Source of the DNA: JADJYF01 sp965278995
Lineage (GTDB): Bacteria > Pseudomonadota > Gammaproteobacteria > Ga0077536
DNA: 64,000 bases
Assembly (NCBI GenBank): GCA_965278995.1
Contig: OZ257136.1
Location: 3,410,001 to 3,474,000 of the forward strand
Reading direction: 5' to 3'
Shown: in pieces, positions 9,271 to 17,739 of the stretch
How positions within the stretch are numbered: position 1 is the stretch's first letter
How the letters are laid out: every line of letters begins with the position of its first letter
Made by a program: the position numbers and the translations under genes
The notes under the pieces: model-generated
What the model saw: only the letters and a program-made list of their open reading frames with translations
Told to the model about the DNA's origin: nothing
Database searches by the model: none

Positions 9271-9900
9271 ATGATCGATCTCTATACCTGGTCCACGCCC
9301 AACGGGCGCAAGATCTCGATTGCGCTCGAAGAGCTGGCACTTCCCTATACCGTGCACGCGGTCGATATCACGCGCAATGCGCAGTTCGATCCGGCCTTCG
9401 TGTGCATCAGCCCGAACAACAAGATTCCCGCGATTGTCGATCACGACACCGGCCTCTGCCTGATGGAATCGGGCGCCATCCTGCTTTACCTCGCCGACAA
9501 GACCGGCCAGCTGCTGCCGGCGGCAGGTACGGCGCGCTGGCGGGTGATCGAATGGCTGATGTGGCAGATGGGGGGCGCCGGCCCGATGCTGGGTCAGGCC
9601 CATCATTTCGTGCATTTCAATCCCGATGTTGCCCCTTACGCGAGCAAACGTTACCGCGATGAAGCGGCGCGACTGTACGGCGTGCTGGATCGTCAGCTCA
9701 CTGCCCACCACTTCGTCGCCGGTGCGGACTACTCGATAGCCGACATTGCCATCTGGCCTTGGATCGCGCGCTATGAATGGCAGGGCATCGACATGCAAAC
9801 CTACCCGTCAGTACTGCGGTGGTACCGCGAGATTGCGGCGCGCCCGGCGGTCGTGCGCGGCTTCGGCGTACCGGCAGCCGTGACGATACCCATGCCATGA
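9271..9900 (+). CDS. glutathione S-transferase, Ure2p/YfcG-like (nu class)
   Basis: A 209-residue GST. The N-terminal thioredoxin-fold domain has the STPNGRKISIALEEL motif (residues 8-22), characteristic of YfcG/YghU-like GSTs that act as disulfide-bond reductases or glutathione conjugators. The C-terminal helical domain contains the conserved DYSIADIAIWPW (about 150-161). The stop overlaps the ATG of the Rieske oxygenase, so the two are coupled. GSTs within ring-hydroxylation clusters often handle glutathione adducts or ether cleavage; that role is an inference here. Confidence 0.9.
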   Translation: MIDLYTWSTPNGRKISIALEELALPYTVHAVDITRNAQFDPAFVCISPNNKIPAIVDHDTGLCLMESGAILLYLADKTGQLLPAAGTARWRVIEWLMWQMGGAGPMLGQAHHFVHFNPDVAPYASKRYRDEAARLYGVLDRQLTAHHFVAGADYSIADIAIWPWIARYEWQGIDMQTYPSVLRWYREIAARPAVVRGFGVPAAVTIPMP

Positions 9901-11012
9901 CGCGATTTCTCGACAATGCCTGGTATGCGGCAAGCTGGAGCGACGAAGTCGGGCAGTGCTTATTCGAGCGTACGATCATCGGCCGCTCGGTGCTGTTCTA
10001 TCGCGATCAGGACGGTGTTGCGCTCGCTTTCGACAATGCCTGCCCGCACCGTTCAGCACCACTCCATCTCGGCAAGCTGCACGGCGACGTCGTCGAATGC
10101 CCCTATCACGGATTGCGATTCAATCGCGAGGGACAGTGCATCCACAATCCGCACGGTAACCAGAAGATCCCGCCACGTGCGCGTACCCGCAAGTACCCGC
10201 TGGTCGAACGTCACGCCATGCTGTGGATCTGGATGGGCGAACCGGATTTCGCCGACCCGGCCGCCATTCCGGATTTTTCCTGCCATACCGATGCGCGCTT
10301 TCCGACCGTCAAAGGCGTCATCGAGATGCATGGTTATTACGAACTGATTACTGACAACCTGATGGATCTCACACACGTCGAATTCGTCCACGAAGGTATT
10401 CTCGGCTCGGAGGCGATCAAGCGCGGTGAGCATTCGATGGAACAGGCAGGCACGACCATCTGGTCGAATCGCTGGTGCCCGGACGGTCTCGCGCCGCCTG
10501 CCTGGGACGCCATGTTCGGCAACTATGGCAAACCGGTCGATCACTGGCTGTATATGCGCTGGGATGCGCCCGCGCATATGCTGCTCGACGTCGGCATCAC
10601 GCCGAAAGGACGGCCGCGCGAAGAAGGCATCTGGATGTATGGCACCGACATCCTCACGCCGAAAGATGCGGGCAGCACCTATTATTTCTGGGGCGTGTCG
10701 CGCGCCCATGGCCGCGACGATCCTGCGATGGGCGCTCTGTGGGAGCAGGCCATCGATGCCGCTTTCGGCCACCAGGACAAACCGATGATCGAAGCACAGC
10801 AGGCGCTGATCCGGCAACGTGGCGGCAACGACATCGAGGACGTCGACTCGGTCTTCCTGCAGTCCGACGCCGGCCCGGTCCGTTGTCGCCGACAATTGCG
10901 CGAATTGATCGAGGCCGGGGGCCGGGCCAGTGTACCCGCGCCGCAGCACCCGACACTGGCCACACTGCAGGCCACATCGAAGCATGGCGACAAAGTCACG
11001 CCGTTGGTGTGA
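9897..11012 (+). CDS. Rieske [2Fe-2S] aromatic oxygenase alpha subunit (vanillate O-demethylase-like)
   Basis: A 371-residue oxygenase. The Rieske ligands are C49-x-H51 and C68-x2-H71. A mononuclear non-haem iron site is predicted in DNLMDLTHVEFVH (D157, H160 and H165). The short alpha subunit without an adjacent beta subunit fits the vanillate-demethylase/phthalate-oxygenase group. The start overlaps the GST stop (ATGA). No dedicated Rieske reductase or ferredoxin gene lies beside it, so the electron donor must be elsewhere. Substrate unknown; an aryl ether or aromatic acid is likely. Confidence 0.9.
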   Translation: MTRFLDNAWYAASWSDEVGQCLFERTIIGRSVLFYRDQDGVALAFDNACPHRSAPLHLGKLHGDVVECPYHGLRFNREGQCIHNPHGNQKIPPRARTRKYPLVERHAMLWIWMGEPDFADPAAIPDFSCHTDARFPTVKGVIEMHGYYELITDNLMDLTHVEFVHEGILGSEAIKRGEHSMEQAGTTIWSNRWCPDGLAPPAWDAMFGNYGKPVDHWLYMRWDAPAHMLLDVGITPKGRPREEGIWMYGTDILTPKDAGSTYYFWGVSRAHGRDDPAMGALWEQAIDAAFGHQDKPMIEAQQALIRQRGGNDIEDVDSVFLQSDAGPVRCRRQLRELIEAGGRASVPAPQHPTLATLQATSKHGDKVTPLV

Positions 11013-11069
11013 GACGGTGACGGGTGCTGCAATATCAAGCGTTGACTTGTTCCACCTGGAGTTTGGACG

Positions 11070-12569
11070 ATGACTGCTCGCCTCACGATTGTCGATGTCG
11101 CCCGTCTGCCGCGACAGCTATTCATCGGCGGCGAGTGGGTCGAGGCCGTCGCTGGCGGCCGCTTGAGCGTGCGCGATCCGTTCGACGACAGCGAGATTCT
11201 GACAATTGCCGAGGCACGCGAGGCTGACGTGGATCGTGCGGTCGGCGCGGCACGCGCGGCTTTTCCGGCGTGGGCGGCGTGGAATCCGTCGGATCGCGCG
11301 CGGCTGCTCTATAAACTGGTCGAGAAAATGGAGGCTTCGTTCGAGGAACTGGCGGAACTCGAAGCGCTGGATACCGGCCATCCACTGCGCGATACACGCG
11401 TGCTCGACGTTCCGCGCAGCGTGCTGAACTTTCGCTATTTCGCCGGCATGGCCGATAAGATCGATGGCCGGCAGGTGCCGGTCGAGCCGGGTTTTCTGAA
11501 CGTCGTCAAACGACTGCCGGTCGGCGTCGTCGGGCAGATTGTGCCGTGGAATTTTCCGCTCATGTTCTGTAGCTGGAAGCTCGGCCCGGCGCTCGCGGCG
11601 GGCAATACCGTGGTCATGAAACCATCCGAGATCACGCCGCTGTCGACGCTGCGCCTGGCCGAAATGATGCACGAGGTCGGCTTCCCGCCGGGTGTCGTCA
11701 ATATCGTGCCGGGCTATGGCCACACTGCCGGTCAGCGCCTGGCCGAGCATCCGGATGTCGACAAGATTGCTTTCACCGGCTCGACCGCGACCGGGCGGAA
11801 AATCGTCGAAGCTTCCAGTGGTAACTTGAAACGCGTCTCGCTCGAACTCGGCGGCAAGGGGCCGAACATCGTGTTCGAAGATGCCGTCTTGCCGGCTGCT
11901 GTCGGTGGCTCGGCGTTCGCGATATTTCACAATCAGGGTCAGGCGTGTATCGCCGGCAGCCGCCTGCTGCTGCATGAACGTATCGCCGATGCCTTCCTCG
12001 AGAAATTCATCGCATTGGCCGACTCGATCAAGCTCGGCGACCCGCTCGCGCCAGCGACCGAGATGGGGCCACTGACGTCGCGCCTGCATCAGGAACGCGT
12101 GCTGAAATTTCTTTCCATCGCACGCGCCGAGGGCAATACCGTGTTGACCGGTGGCAGCGTACCGGATGCACCGGAGTTGAGCCGCGGATATTTCCTTCGC
12201 CCGACCGTTGTTGAAGCGAAACCTGGCGACACCGTGTTCCGCGAGGAAGTCTTCGGGCCGTTCGTCAGCGTGACACGGTTCACCGACGAAGCAGAGGCCA
12301 TCGCGCTGGCCAACGATACCGCTTACGGACTCGGCGGCGGCCTGTGGACGACCAATCTCTCCCGCGCCCACCGCGTCGCCGACGCGCTACGCGCCGGCAT
12401 GGTCTGGGTCAACTGCTATAAACGCGTGCATCCTGGCTCGCCTTTCGGCGGCGTCGGCCAATCCGGTTTCGGCCGTGATCTCGGGGTCGAGTGCCTGCAC
12501 GAATATACCGAAGCGAAATCGATCTGGATCAACTACGACGCGCAGATCCCGCCGTTCTATCCGCGCTGA
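11070..12569 (+). CDS. NAD(P)-dependent aldehyde dehydrogenase
   Basis: A 499-residue ALDH. It has the oxyanion asparagine motif IVPWNFPLMF (about 155-165), the glutamate motif LELGGKGPN (about 256-264), and the catalytic cysteine in GQACIAGSR (about 290-299), ending with the FGGVGQSGFGRDLG motif typical of betaine/phenylacetaldehyde-type ALDHs. A GGAG lies eight bases before the ATG. It follows the Rieske oxygenase by 57 bases and probably oxidises an aldehyde produced in this catabolic block. Confidence 0.92.
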   Translation: MTARLTIVDVARLPRQLFIGGEWVEAVAGGRLSVRDPFDDSEILTIAEAREADVDRAVGAARAAFPAWAAWNPSDRARLLYKLVEKMEASFEELAELEALDTGHPLRDTRVLDVPRSVLNFRYFAGMADKIDGRQVPVEPGFLNVVKRLPVGVVGQIVPWNFPLMFCSWKLGPALAAGNTVVMKPSEITPLSTLRLAEMMHEVGFPPGVVNIVPGYGHTAGQRLAEHPDVDKIAFTGSTATGRKIVEASSGNLKRVSLELGGKGPNIVFEDAVLPAAVGGSAFAIFHNQGQACIAGSRLLLHERIADAFLEKFIALADSIKLGDPLAPATEMGPLTSRLHQERVLKFLSIARAEGNTVLTGGSVPDAPELSRGYFLRPTVVEAKPGDTVFREEVFGPFVSVTRFTDEAEAIALANDTAYGLGGGLWTTNLSRAHRVADALRAGMVWVNCYKRVHPGSPFGGVGQSGFGRDLGVECLHEYTEAKSIWINYDAQIPPFYPR

Positions 12570-12591
12570 CGGCGTAGTAACATCGGCCACC

Positions 12592-13524
12592 ATGCCACTG
12601 CATCCACACTGCAAGGCGCTCATCGACGCCGCCGCTACAGCGTCTTTCGAGTCCACCGATCACCTCGCTATTCGTCGCGGTTACGACGCCGCGACGGCGT
12701 TTTATCGTCATCCAACGCCCGCTCTGGCTGAAGTCAGCGATCGCAGCTTCAAAGGTCCCGCTGGCCAGGTGCCGGTGCGCTTGTATCGTCCTTTCGCAGG
12801 CCAGCACGCGCTCTTGCCGGTGGTTGTTTTCTACCACGGCGGTGGATGGGTCGTCGGCGGCCTGGAAAGTCACGATCACGTGTGTCGCCAGCTTGCCGCG
12901 GACAGCGGCGCTGTGGTGATTGCAGTCGACTATCGACTCGCGCCCGAGCATAAATTTCCCGCGGCATTCGACGATGCAGTCGCCGCCGCCCGCTGGGTTG
13001 CTGCGAGCGCCGCTGAGCTCGACATCGACGCGAGCCGCATTGCACTTGCCGGCGATTCAGCCGGAGGCAATCTCGTCGCGGCGACTGCGCTGGCGCTGCG
13101 CGACGAAGGCTGGCCACGCATCAAGTTACAGGTCCTGATCTATCCGTCTGTCGATTTCACTGCCGACAATGCTTCGCTCCGCGACAACGCTACCGGGTAC
13201 CTGCTGACGCGTGCGGCGATGGAGCAGTTCATTGATTGGTACCTGCCGAGCCGCATCGCGCGCAGCGACCCGCATGCCTCGCCGCAGCTCGCTGCCGATC
13301 ACAGCGGCTTGCCGTCGGCCTGGATCGCCGCAACGGAGTTCGACCCGCTGCGTGACGAAGCGGAACGCTACGCCGAGACGCTGAAACGCGCCGGTGTTGC
13401 CGTCGAATTCACCTGCTATGCCGGCATGATCCACGGCTTTGCGCGCATGGGCGGGCGTATCGACGCCGCGCTCACCGTGCTGGCCGATATTTCCATGGCG
13501 CTGAAGCGCGCGCTGGCGAACTGA
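12592..13524 (+). CDS. alpha/beta hydrolase, hormone-sensitive lipase (HSL) family
   Basis: A 310-residue esterase. The oxyanion motif is HGGGW (82-86), the nucleophile motif GDSAGG has S156, and the other triad residues are D251 (in EFDPLRDE) and H281 (in MIHGF). This is a complete HSL/family IV carboxylesterase. ATG 12592 lies 22 bases after the ALDH stop; the longer start at 12475 lies inside the ALDH gene and is rejected. In context it may hydrolyse an ester or lactone of the aromatic substrate. Confidence 0.92.
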   Translation: MPLHPHCKALIDAAATASFESTDHLAIRRGYDAATAFYRHPTPALAEVSDRSFKGPAGQVPVRLYRPFAGQHALLPVVVFYHGGGWVVGGLESHDHVCRQLAADSGAVVIAVDYRLAPEHKFPAAFDDAVAAARWVAASAAELDIDASRIALAGDSAGGNLVAATALALRDEGWPRIKLQVLIYPSVDFTADNASLRDNATGYLLTRAAMEQFIDWYLPSRIARSDPHASPQLAADHSGLPSAWIAATEFDPLRDEAERYAETLKRAGVAVEFTCYAGMIHGFARMGGRIDAALTVLADISMALKRALAN

Positions 13525-13525
13525 C

Positions 13526-14746
13526 GTGTCGCGCGGCCGGGCCCTTATCGTCGGTGGCTCGATGGCCGGCCTGTTCGCGGCTGTCGCCTTGCGCAAACAC
13601 GGCTGGGATGTGCAGGTCTACGAACGTGCCGGCGAAGCGCTGGCGAATCGTGGTGCCGGCATCGCCACCCATGACGAACTCTATGCCGCAGTGCGCGGTG
13701 CCGGTATCGAACTGCGTGCCGAGATGGGCGTGAACTCGGTCGGGCGCATCATGTTCGATCGCGATGGCACAGTGCTCGGCACCTGCGAGATGCCGCAGAT
13801 CATGACGTCGTGGGGACTCATCTATCGGTTCCTCCGCGCGCAACTCGGCGATCATGAATACCACAATGGTTATGCACTCAGCGGCATCGAATTGACGGCA
13901 GACGGCGTCACCGCTTATTTCGACAACGGCGAGCGGGCCGAGGGCGACTGGTTGCTCGGCGCCGATGGTTCCCGCTCGACGGTACGTGGCATCGTCGCGC
14001 CGGAAGTGACTGCCGATTACACCGGCTACTTTGCCTGGCGCGGACTCATCGACGAAAATCTGATCGCGTCTGAAGTACTCGAACAGGTTGCTCATCGCAT
14101 GGCTTTCGGCATGGCGCCGGGCGGGCATTGGCTGGGTTATCTGGTTGCCGGCCCCGACGACACTGTCGACGCCGGGCGGCGCTGGTACAACTGGGGCTGG
14201 TATCGCACGGCTGATACCGCGACGCTGCGTGCGCATCTGACCGACGCGACCGGCCGCTATCACGAGCACGGCATTCCCCACAGCCTCATGCGCCGTGAAC
14301 TTATCGAGGCGATGCGGGCCGAAGCACGCGCGTGTCTGGCGCCGCAGATCCAGGCCATCATCATGGCTACAGCCCAACCGTTCATGCAGGCGATCGTCGA
14401 TTTCAGCAGCCCGCGATTCGTCCACGACCGCGTCATTCTGCTCGGCGACGCCGCAGCGACAGCCAGACCGCATGTCGGTCTCGGGGTGTCCAAGGCAGCC
14501 GACGACGCTGCCACACTCGCTGAAGCCCTCAGCGCCGACCAGCAGTCGACAGCGCTGGCCGCATGGGAGACAGCGCGCGTTCGGTATGCCCGCGCCGTGC
14601 TGCACTGGAGCCGCGATCTGGGCAGCTACATCGGCCCGCAGCCGGATGACACAGCTCACCGGCTGAAAGCCGAAAGGCATCAACGACCGGAAGTTTTACT
14701 GACGGCGACAGCGGCAGTCGATCCACGCCGTTATCTCGATCTCTGA
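13526..14746 (+). CDS. FAD-dependent monooxygenase (salicylate-hydroxylase-like)
   Basis: A 406-residue flavoprotein. It has an N-terminal FAD-binding GGSMAGLFAAVALRKHG (about 9-25), a central D-G-like motif GADGSRSTVRG (about 149-159), and the second FAD motif with LLGDAAATARPHVGLG (about 310-325). The fold is that of class A single-component hydroxylases that use NAD(P)H and O2. The GTG start lies one base after the hydrolase stop, so it is the last gene of the ALDH-hydrolase-monooxygenase unit. The substrate is unknown. Confidence 0.87.
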   Translation: MSRGRALIVGGSMAGLFAAVALRKHGWDVQVYERAGEALANRGAGIATHDELYAAVRGAGIELRAEMGVNSVGRIMFDRDGTVLGTCEMPQIMTSWGLIYRFLRAQLGDHEYHNGYALSGIELTADGVTAYFDNGERAEGDWLLGADGSRSTVRGIVAPEVTADYTGYFAWRGLIDENLIASEVLEQVAHRMAFGMAPGGHWLGYLVAGPDDTVDAGRRWYNWGWYRTADTATLRAHLTDATGRYHEHGIPHSLMRRELIEAMRAEARACLAPQIQAIIMATAQPFMQAIVDFSSPRFVHDRVILLGDAAATARPHVGLGVSKAADDAATLAEALSADQQSTALAAWETARVRYARAVLHWSRDLGSYIGPQPDDTAHRLKAERHQRPEVLLTATAAVDPRRYLDL

Positions 14747-14763
14747 GCCGGACAAACAGGCTG

Positions 14764-15684
14764 TTACACCATGCGAAACGTCAACGGGTAGCGATACTCT
14801 TTGCCGGCTGCGGCGCTACGTGCAGCGGCGATGGTCAGCACGAACTGCATGACAATGAGCAGCGGCAGAATGAAAACGCCGATCAGCGCCAGCGTCAGCG
14901 CGAACGCCAACAGCAGGTAAAACAGAATCGAGAGCTGAAAATTCAGCGCCTCGCGTCCAGCGCGCTCGACGACGGGGTCGAGATCACGCCCGGCGATCCA
15001 CATGACGAATGGTGCAACGAGATTGCCGAAAGGCAGCACGAAACCGGTCAGGGCGCCCAGGTGGCACAGCATGGCTGCACGCCGGATCTGTGCAGGATCT
15101 GCCGGCACGCGCACCGCCCTTGGCGCACGCGTCGCAGCACGAACGCTGCCGACGGTGAAAGCGATGGCGCCACCCACACCCATGAATACGGCAAGGATAA
15201 TCACGACGGTGTGGTCTTTCATGCCATGCTGAACTGCAACGGTGAGTGAATCCGCCACGGCCGGATTACCGCGCGCATCAGACACGTTCACCGTCACGGT
15301 GACCGGACCTGTCGACGGTGGCTGCCATTTGCGCAGGTTCACCGACATCGATTCAGCGGCAGCATGGTCGGCGCTGACCAGCACACGATCTTTGGCCAGC
15401 GCTTCGCCATCGCTGCCCGTCGCCCGAAATTCGATGGCGCAGCATCCGCTTGACGGTGTGCCCAGCTGTGGCCTCCAGGTGACCAGGACTTGGGCGCGCA
15501 ATCCCGGCTCCAACAACAGCGGCCCGCTCGACAAGGTCGCAACGCCGACCGCATTCGTCGTTGCCGCCATGTGCGGATGCAGAACGTCGTCAGCCACGCT
15601 CACGAGCAACAGACTGGCGCCGAGCAGGGCTGCCATGCCGACAACGAGATAAGTCAGACCGGCGCGACGGATCATCGCGAACAT
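14764..15684 (-). CDS. membrane protein: extracytoplasmic Ig-like segment plus DUF4870 domain
   Basis: A 306-residue protein. An N-terminal membrane helix (about 10-30) leads to an extracytoplasmic segment of about 120 residues, rich in beta-type sequence and carrying adjacent cysteines C81-C82 in SSGCCAIEF. A second helix (about 153-177) follows, then a C-terminal DUF4870/Tic20-like four-helix region (about 195-306; MLCHLGALTGFVLPFGN). It starts 15 bases after the MNIO stop on the same strand, so it is almost certainly in that operon. The usual fourth gene in such operons encodes a DoxX-type protein; this one takes that place. A role in handling the modified peptide or its metal is inferred. 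Confidence 0.75.
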   Translation of the reverse strand: MFAMIRRAGLTYLVVGMAALLGASLLLVSVADDVLHPHMAATTNAVGVATLSSGPLLLEPGLRAQVLVTWRPQLGTPSSGCCAIEFRATGSDGEALAKDRVLVSADHAAAESMSVNLRKWQPPSTGPVTVTVNVSDARGNPAVADSLTVAVQHGMKDHTVVIILAVFMGVGGAIAFTVGSVRAATRAPRAVRVPADPAQIRRAAMLCHLGALTGFVLPFGNLVAPFVMWIAGRDLDPVVERAGREALNFQLSILFYLLLAFALTLALIGVFILPLLIVMQFVLTIAAARSAAAGKEYRYPLTFRMV

Positions 15685-15699
15685 CTCGCGGATGCCATG

Positions 15700-17343
15700 T
15701 CAGTCGTTCACCCGGGTTCCGAGAATGACCTGGCGCGCATGCAACTCGCCGATGAGCGCCAGCCCATGATCGATAAACGCGGCGTTGCATGGCATGCCGA
15801 GGTTGTGCGCCACTTCCACCATCAGCGCGTCGACAGCGAGGTCCGGCCGTTCATCGATGAGTTCGAGCAGCCGTGCCGATACCGCATTCAACTCGACATG
15901 GCCGACTCTGTCGTCGCAGTCGCGATAAGCGACGAGATAGCTCGGTGTCAGCGGCATCTCGGTTGGCGGCTCGGCGACTCGAAACGTGTGTACCGGATAG
16001 TCGTAGCGCAGCATCCACACCAGCGGATTCAAGACGAGTCGGCCTTCATTCGGCACAGACAGCGCATCGATGCCGTGCATGTCGATCGTCGTCTCATCGA
16101 CCGACAACGCGTAGTCGACCCATTCGTAGTGGGCAAGTTCGAGCAGGAATGGGAGTTCGCCGCTGATCGGACCGCGCGCCTCGAGATAGCGGACGAATTC
16201 CGCCGGCATGCTCTGGAACAGCGGATCGTGCAGCGTATGGTCGCGGAAAAAGCGTCTGATCAGCGCCAGCCAGTCGGATTCGGGCAGGCGTGACTTGAGC
16301 ACAGGAAACATGTTCGCCATGACGCGTTCGACATTGCCGAACACGAGCCGGGAATAGAGCGCCATGCGCGTCGGCGCAATTTCCGCCGGCGCAGTAACCT
16401 GTTCGGGATCGCGGATGTGTCGCGTGAAAGCGGTCTGGAATCGACGCAGCGCGCCGGGCTCGCGAACTTTCAGCGGCGAGCTGGCAACCGTCGCTCCGGC
16501 GGCCCTCGCCGACAGTGCCGGATGACGCATTTGCAGCCGCGCTATCGTTTCGACTTCCTGCAGCATCACGTCCAGCGCCGGGACGTCGAAATCGCGTTCA
16601 AGCAGCGTCGGAAATACACCGTGCTCGGCGTAGGCGAAATCGAGAAGCTCCCACACCGGGTCAATGACATCGGCACCATGCGTATCGATGCGGAGATCAG
16701 CCGCTTCATAGTGATGCCCCGCGACATGCGCATACGCAATACGCGCTGCCGGCATCGCGCGCAGGTACGCGCGCGCATCGTAGTCATGATTGATGCTGTT
16801 GACGTAAACGTTGTTGACGTCGAGGTGCAGCAGACAATCGGCTTCTTCCAGGATGGCGAGAATAAATGCCTGCTCCGTGAGCTCGATACTCGGCGCCGCA
16901 TAATACGACACGTTCTCTATCGCCATACGCTGGCCGAGGATGTCCTGCGCCTGGCGGATGCGGGCCGCGACATGCATTACGGCTTCGGCCGTGAACGGCA
17001 GCGGCATCAGATCGTATAAATGCCCGTGGTCGCCGCAATAGCTGAGATGTTCGGAATAGCAGCGCGCGCCGACTGCGTCGAGAAATTGACGCACGCCGCG
17101 GAGAAAATCGTGATCGAGCGGTGCGTAACCGCCGAGATTGAGCGCCAGTCCATGGCAAACCAGTGGCACACGCTCGGCGAGTGCGCGAAATTTACGCCCA
17201 CCGCTGCCGCCTATGCCCATCCAGTTCTCGGGCGCGACTTCCATGAACGCGATGGGTTCGGGTATGCGATCTGCGAGCGCGTCGAAATGGACGCGCCGCA
17301 GACCGAGACCTGCGCCACTCAGCGCAGGCTGACTGACAGCCAT
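15700..17343 (-). CDS. fused MNIO (DUF692) RiPP-modifying enzyme and DUF2063 partner
   Basis: A 547-residue two-domain protein. Residues 1-283 are a DUF692/MNIO TIM barrel with the expected metal ligands: H64 (CHGL), H99 (SEHL), E143 (AIEN), D175/N178 (HLDVNN), H206 and H210 (AHVAGHH), D220/H222 (DTHGAD) and E249. Residues about 295-547 match DUF2063, the precursor-recognition partner (LRRFQTAFTRHIRDPE, then FPVLKSRL). MNIOs use iron clusters and O2 to rearrange peptide cysteines, for example to oxazolone-thioamide in methanobactin. In bufferin/HvfBC systems the two domains are normally separate proteins. The start has GGAG seven bases upstream and lies 36 bases after the peptide gene. Confidence 0.92.
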   Translation of the reverse strand: MAVSQPALSGAGLGLRRVHFDALADRIPEPIAFMEVAPENWMGIGGSGGRKFRALAERVPLVCHGLALNLGGYAPLDHDFLRGVRQFLDAVGARCYSEHLSYCGDHGHLYDLMPLPFTAEAVMHVAARIRQAQDILGQRMAIENVSYYAAPSIELTEQAFILAILEEADCLLHLDVNNVYVNSINHDYDARAYLRAMPAARIAYAHVAGHHYEAADLRIDTHGADVIDPVWELLDFAYAEHGVFPTLLERDFDVPALDVMLQEVETIARLQMRHPALSARAAGATVASSPLKVREPGALRRFQTAFTRHIRDPEQVTAPAEIAPTRMALYSRLVFGNVERVMANMFPVLKSRLPESDWLALIRRFFRDHTLHDPLFQSMPAEFVRYLEARGPISGELPFLLELAHYEWVDYALSVDETTIDMHGIDALSVPNEGRLVLNPLVWMLRYDYPVHTFRVAEPPTEMPLTPSYLVAYRDCDDRVGHVELNAVSARLLELIDERPDLAVDALMVEVAHNLGMPCNAAFIDHGLALIGELHARQVILGTRVND

Positions 17344-17379
17344 CGACAGGCTCCGTCGACTGGCCGCGGTCGCTTTGCT

Positions 17380-17739
17380 TCAGCCTGCCGCCGCGCAGAT
17401 ATTGCCGCACTTGGCAACTTCGCCATCCTTGACATCAGCACCCCCTTTGGTCGGATCGTGGGCACCGAAACCGCCGCAGATATTGCCGCATTTCGCGGTC
17501 TCACCGCAGGTGCTGCCGCACTTGTTGATCTCGCCTTTTTCGCTGAAGGTCGGTGTTGCTCCACCGCAGAAGCTTCCGCACTGACGCGACTTCTCTGCCT
17601 CGGCAACAGTGAACCCGCCGTTGAGGCCAGTGAGTCCGAAAGGATTGTCCGTTGCGCCGGCGAGTGGACTTGCCGCCAGCGTCACGGCAAACGACGTTCC
17701 GATGACAGCGGCGCGCGAATTGACGGTGAATTTCTTCAT
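17380..17739 (-). CDS. bufferin/HvfA-like cysteine-rich RiPP precursor with signal peptide
   Basis: A 119-residue peptide. It begins with a Sec signal peptide (KK n-region, hydrophobic 10-25, likely cleavage after A27-G-A29). A leader-like stretch DNPFGLTGLNGGF (31-43) resembles the NPF..L..GY segment of HvfA-type precursors. The rest carries eight cysteines in four C-G-x-x-C pairs: C54/C58, C74/C78, C84/C88 and C111/C115, most preceded by K or Q and followed by G. The canonical EGKCG repeat is absent. The MNIO fusion follows 36 bases downstream, so modification of these cysteines and copper binding in the periplasm is inferred. A plus-strand ORF across the same DNA is a shadow. Confidence 0.87.
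   Translation of the reverse strand: MKKFTVNSRAAVIGTSFAVTLAASPLAGATDNPFGLTGLNGGFTVAEAEKSRQCGSFCGGATPTFSEKGEINKCGSTCGETAKCGNICGGFGAHDPTKGGADVKDGEVAKCGNICAAAG

Noticed and set aside
10053..10985. 310-codon open frame opposite the Rieske oxygenase
   Set aside because: The Rieske ligands and iron site on the + strand are unambiguous; the antisense product has no family features.
11118..12371. 417-codon open frame on the - strand opposite the aldehyde dehydrogenase
   Set aside because: It lies fully antisense to a well-conserved ALDH; product is Arg/Gln/His-rich with no recognisable domain, as expected for a shadow frame in GC-rich DNA.
13472..14683. 403-codon open frame opposite the FAD monooxygenase
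   Set aside because: Antisense to a gene with clear FAD motifs; no domain, biased composition.
17375..17584. 69-codon + strand frame (MLQPAAAQILPHLATSP...) as a separate small gene
   Set aside because: It is the antisense of the Cys-rich precursor; repeated ILPH is the complement of the C-G-x-x-C coding units. The - strand peptide has a signal peptide, ribosome site and operon context.
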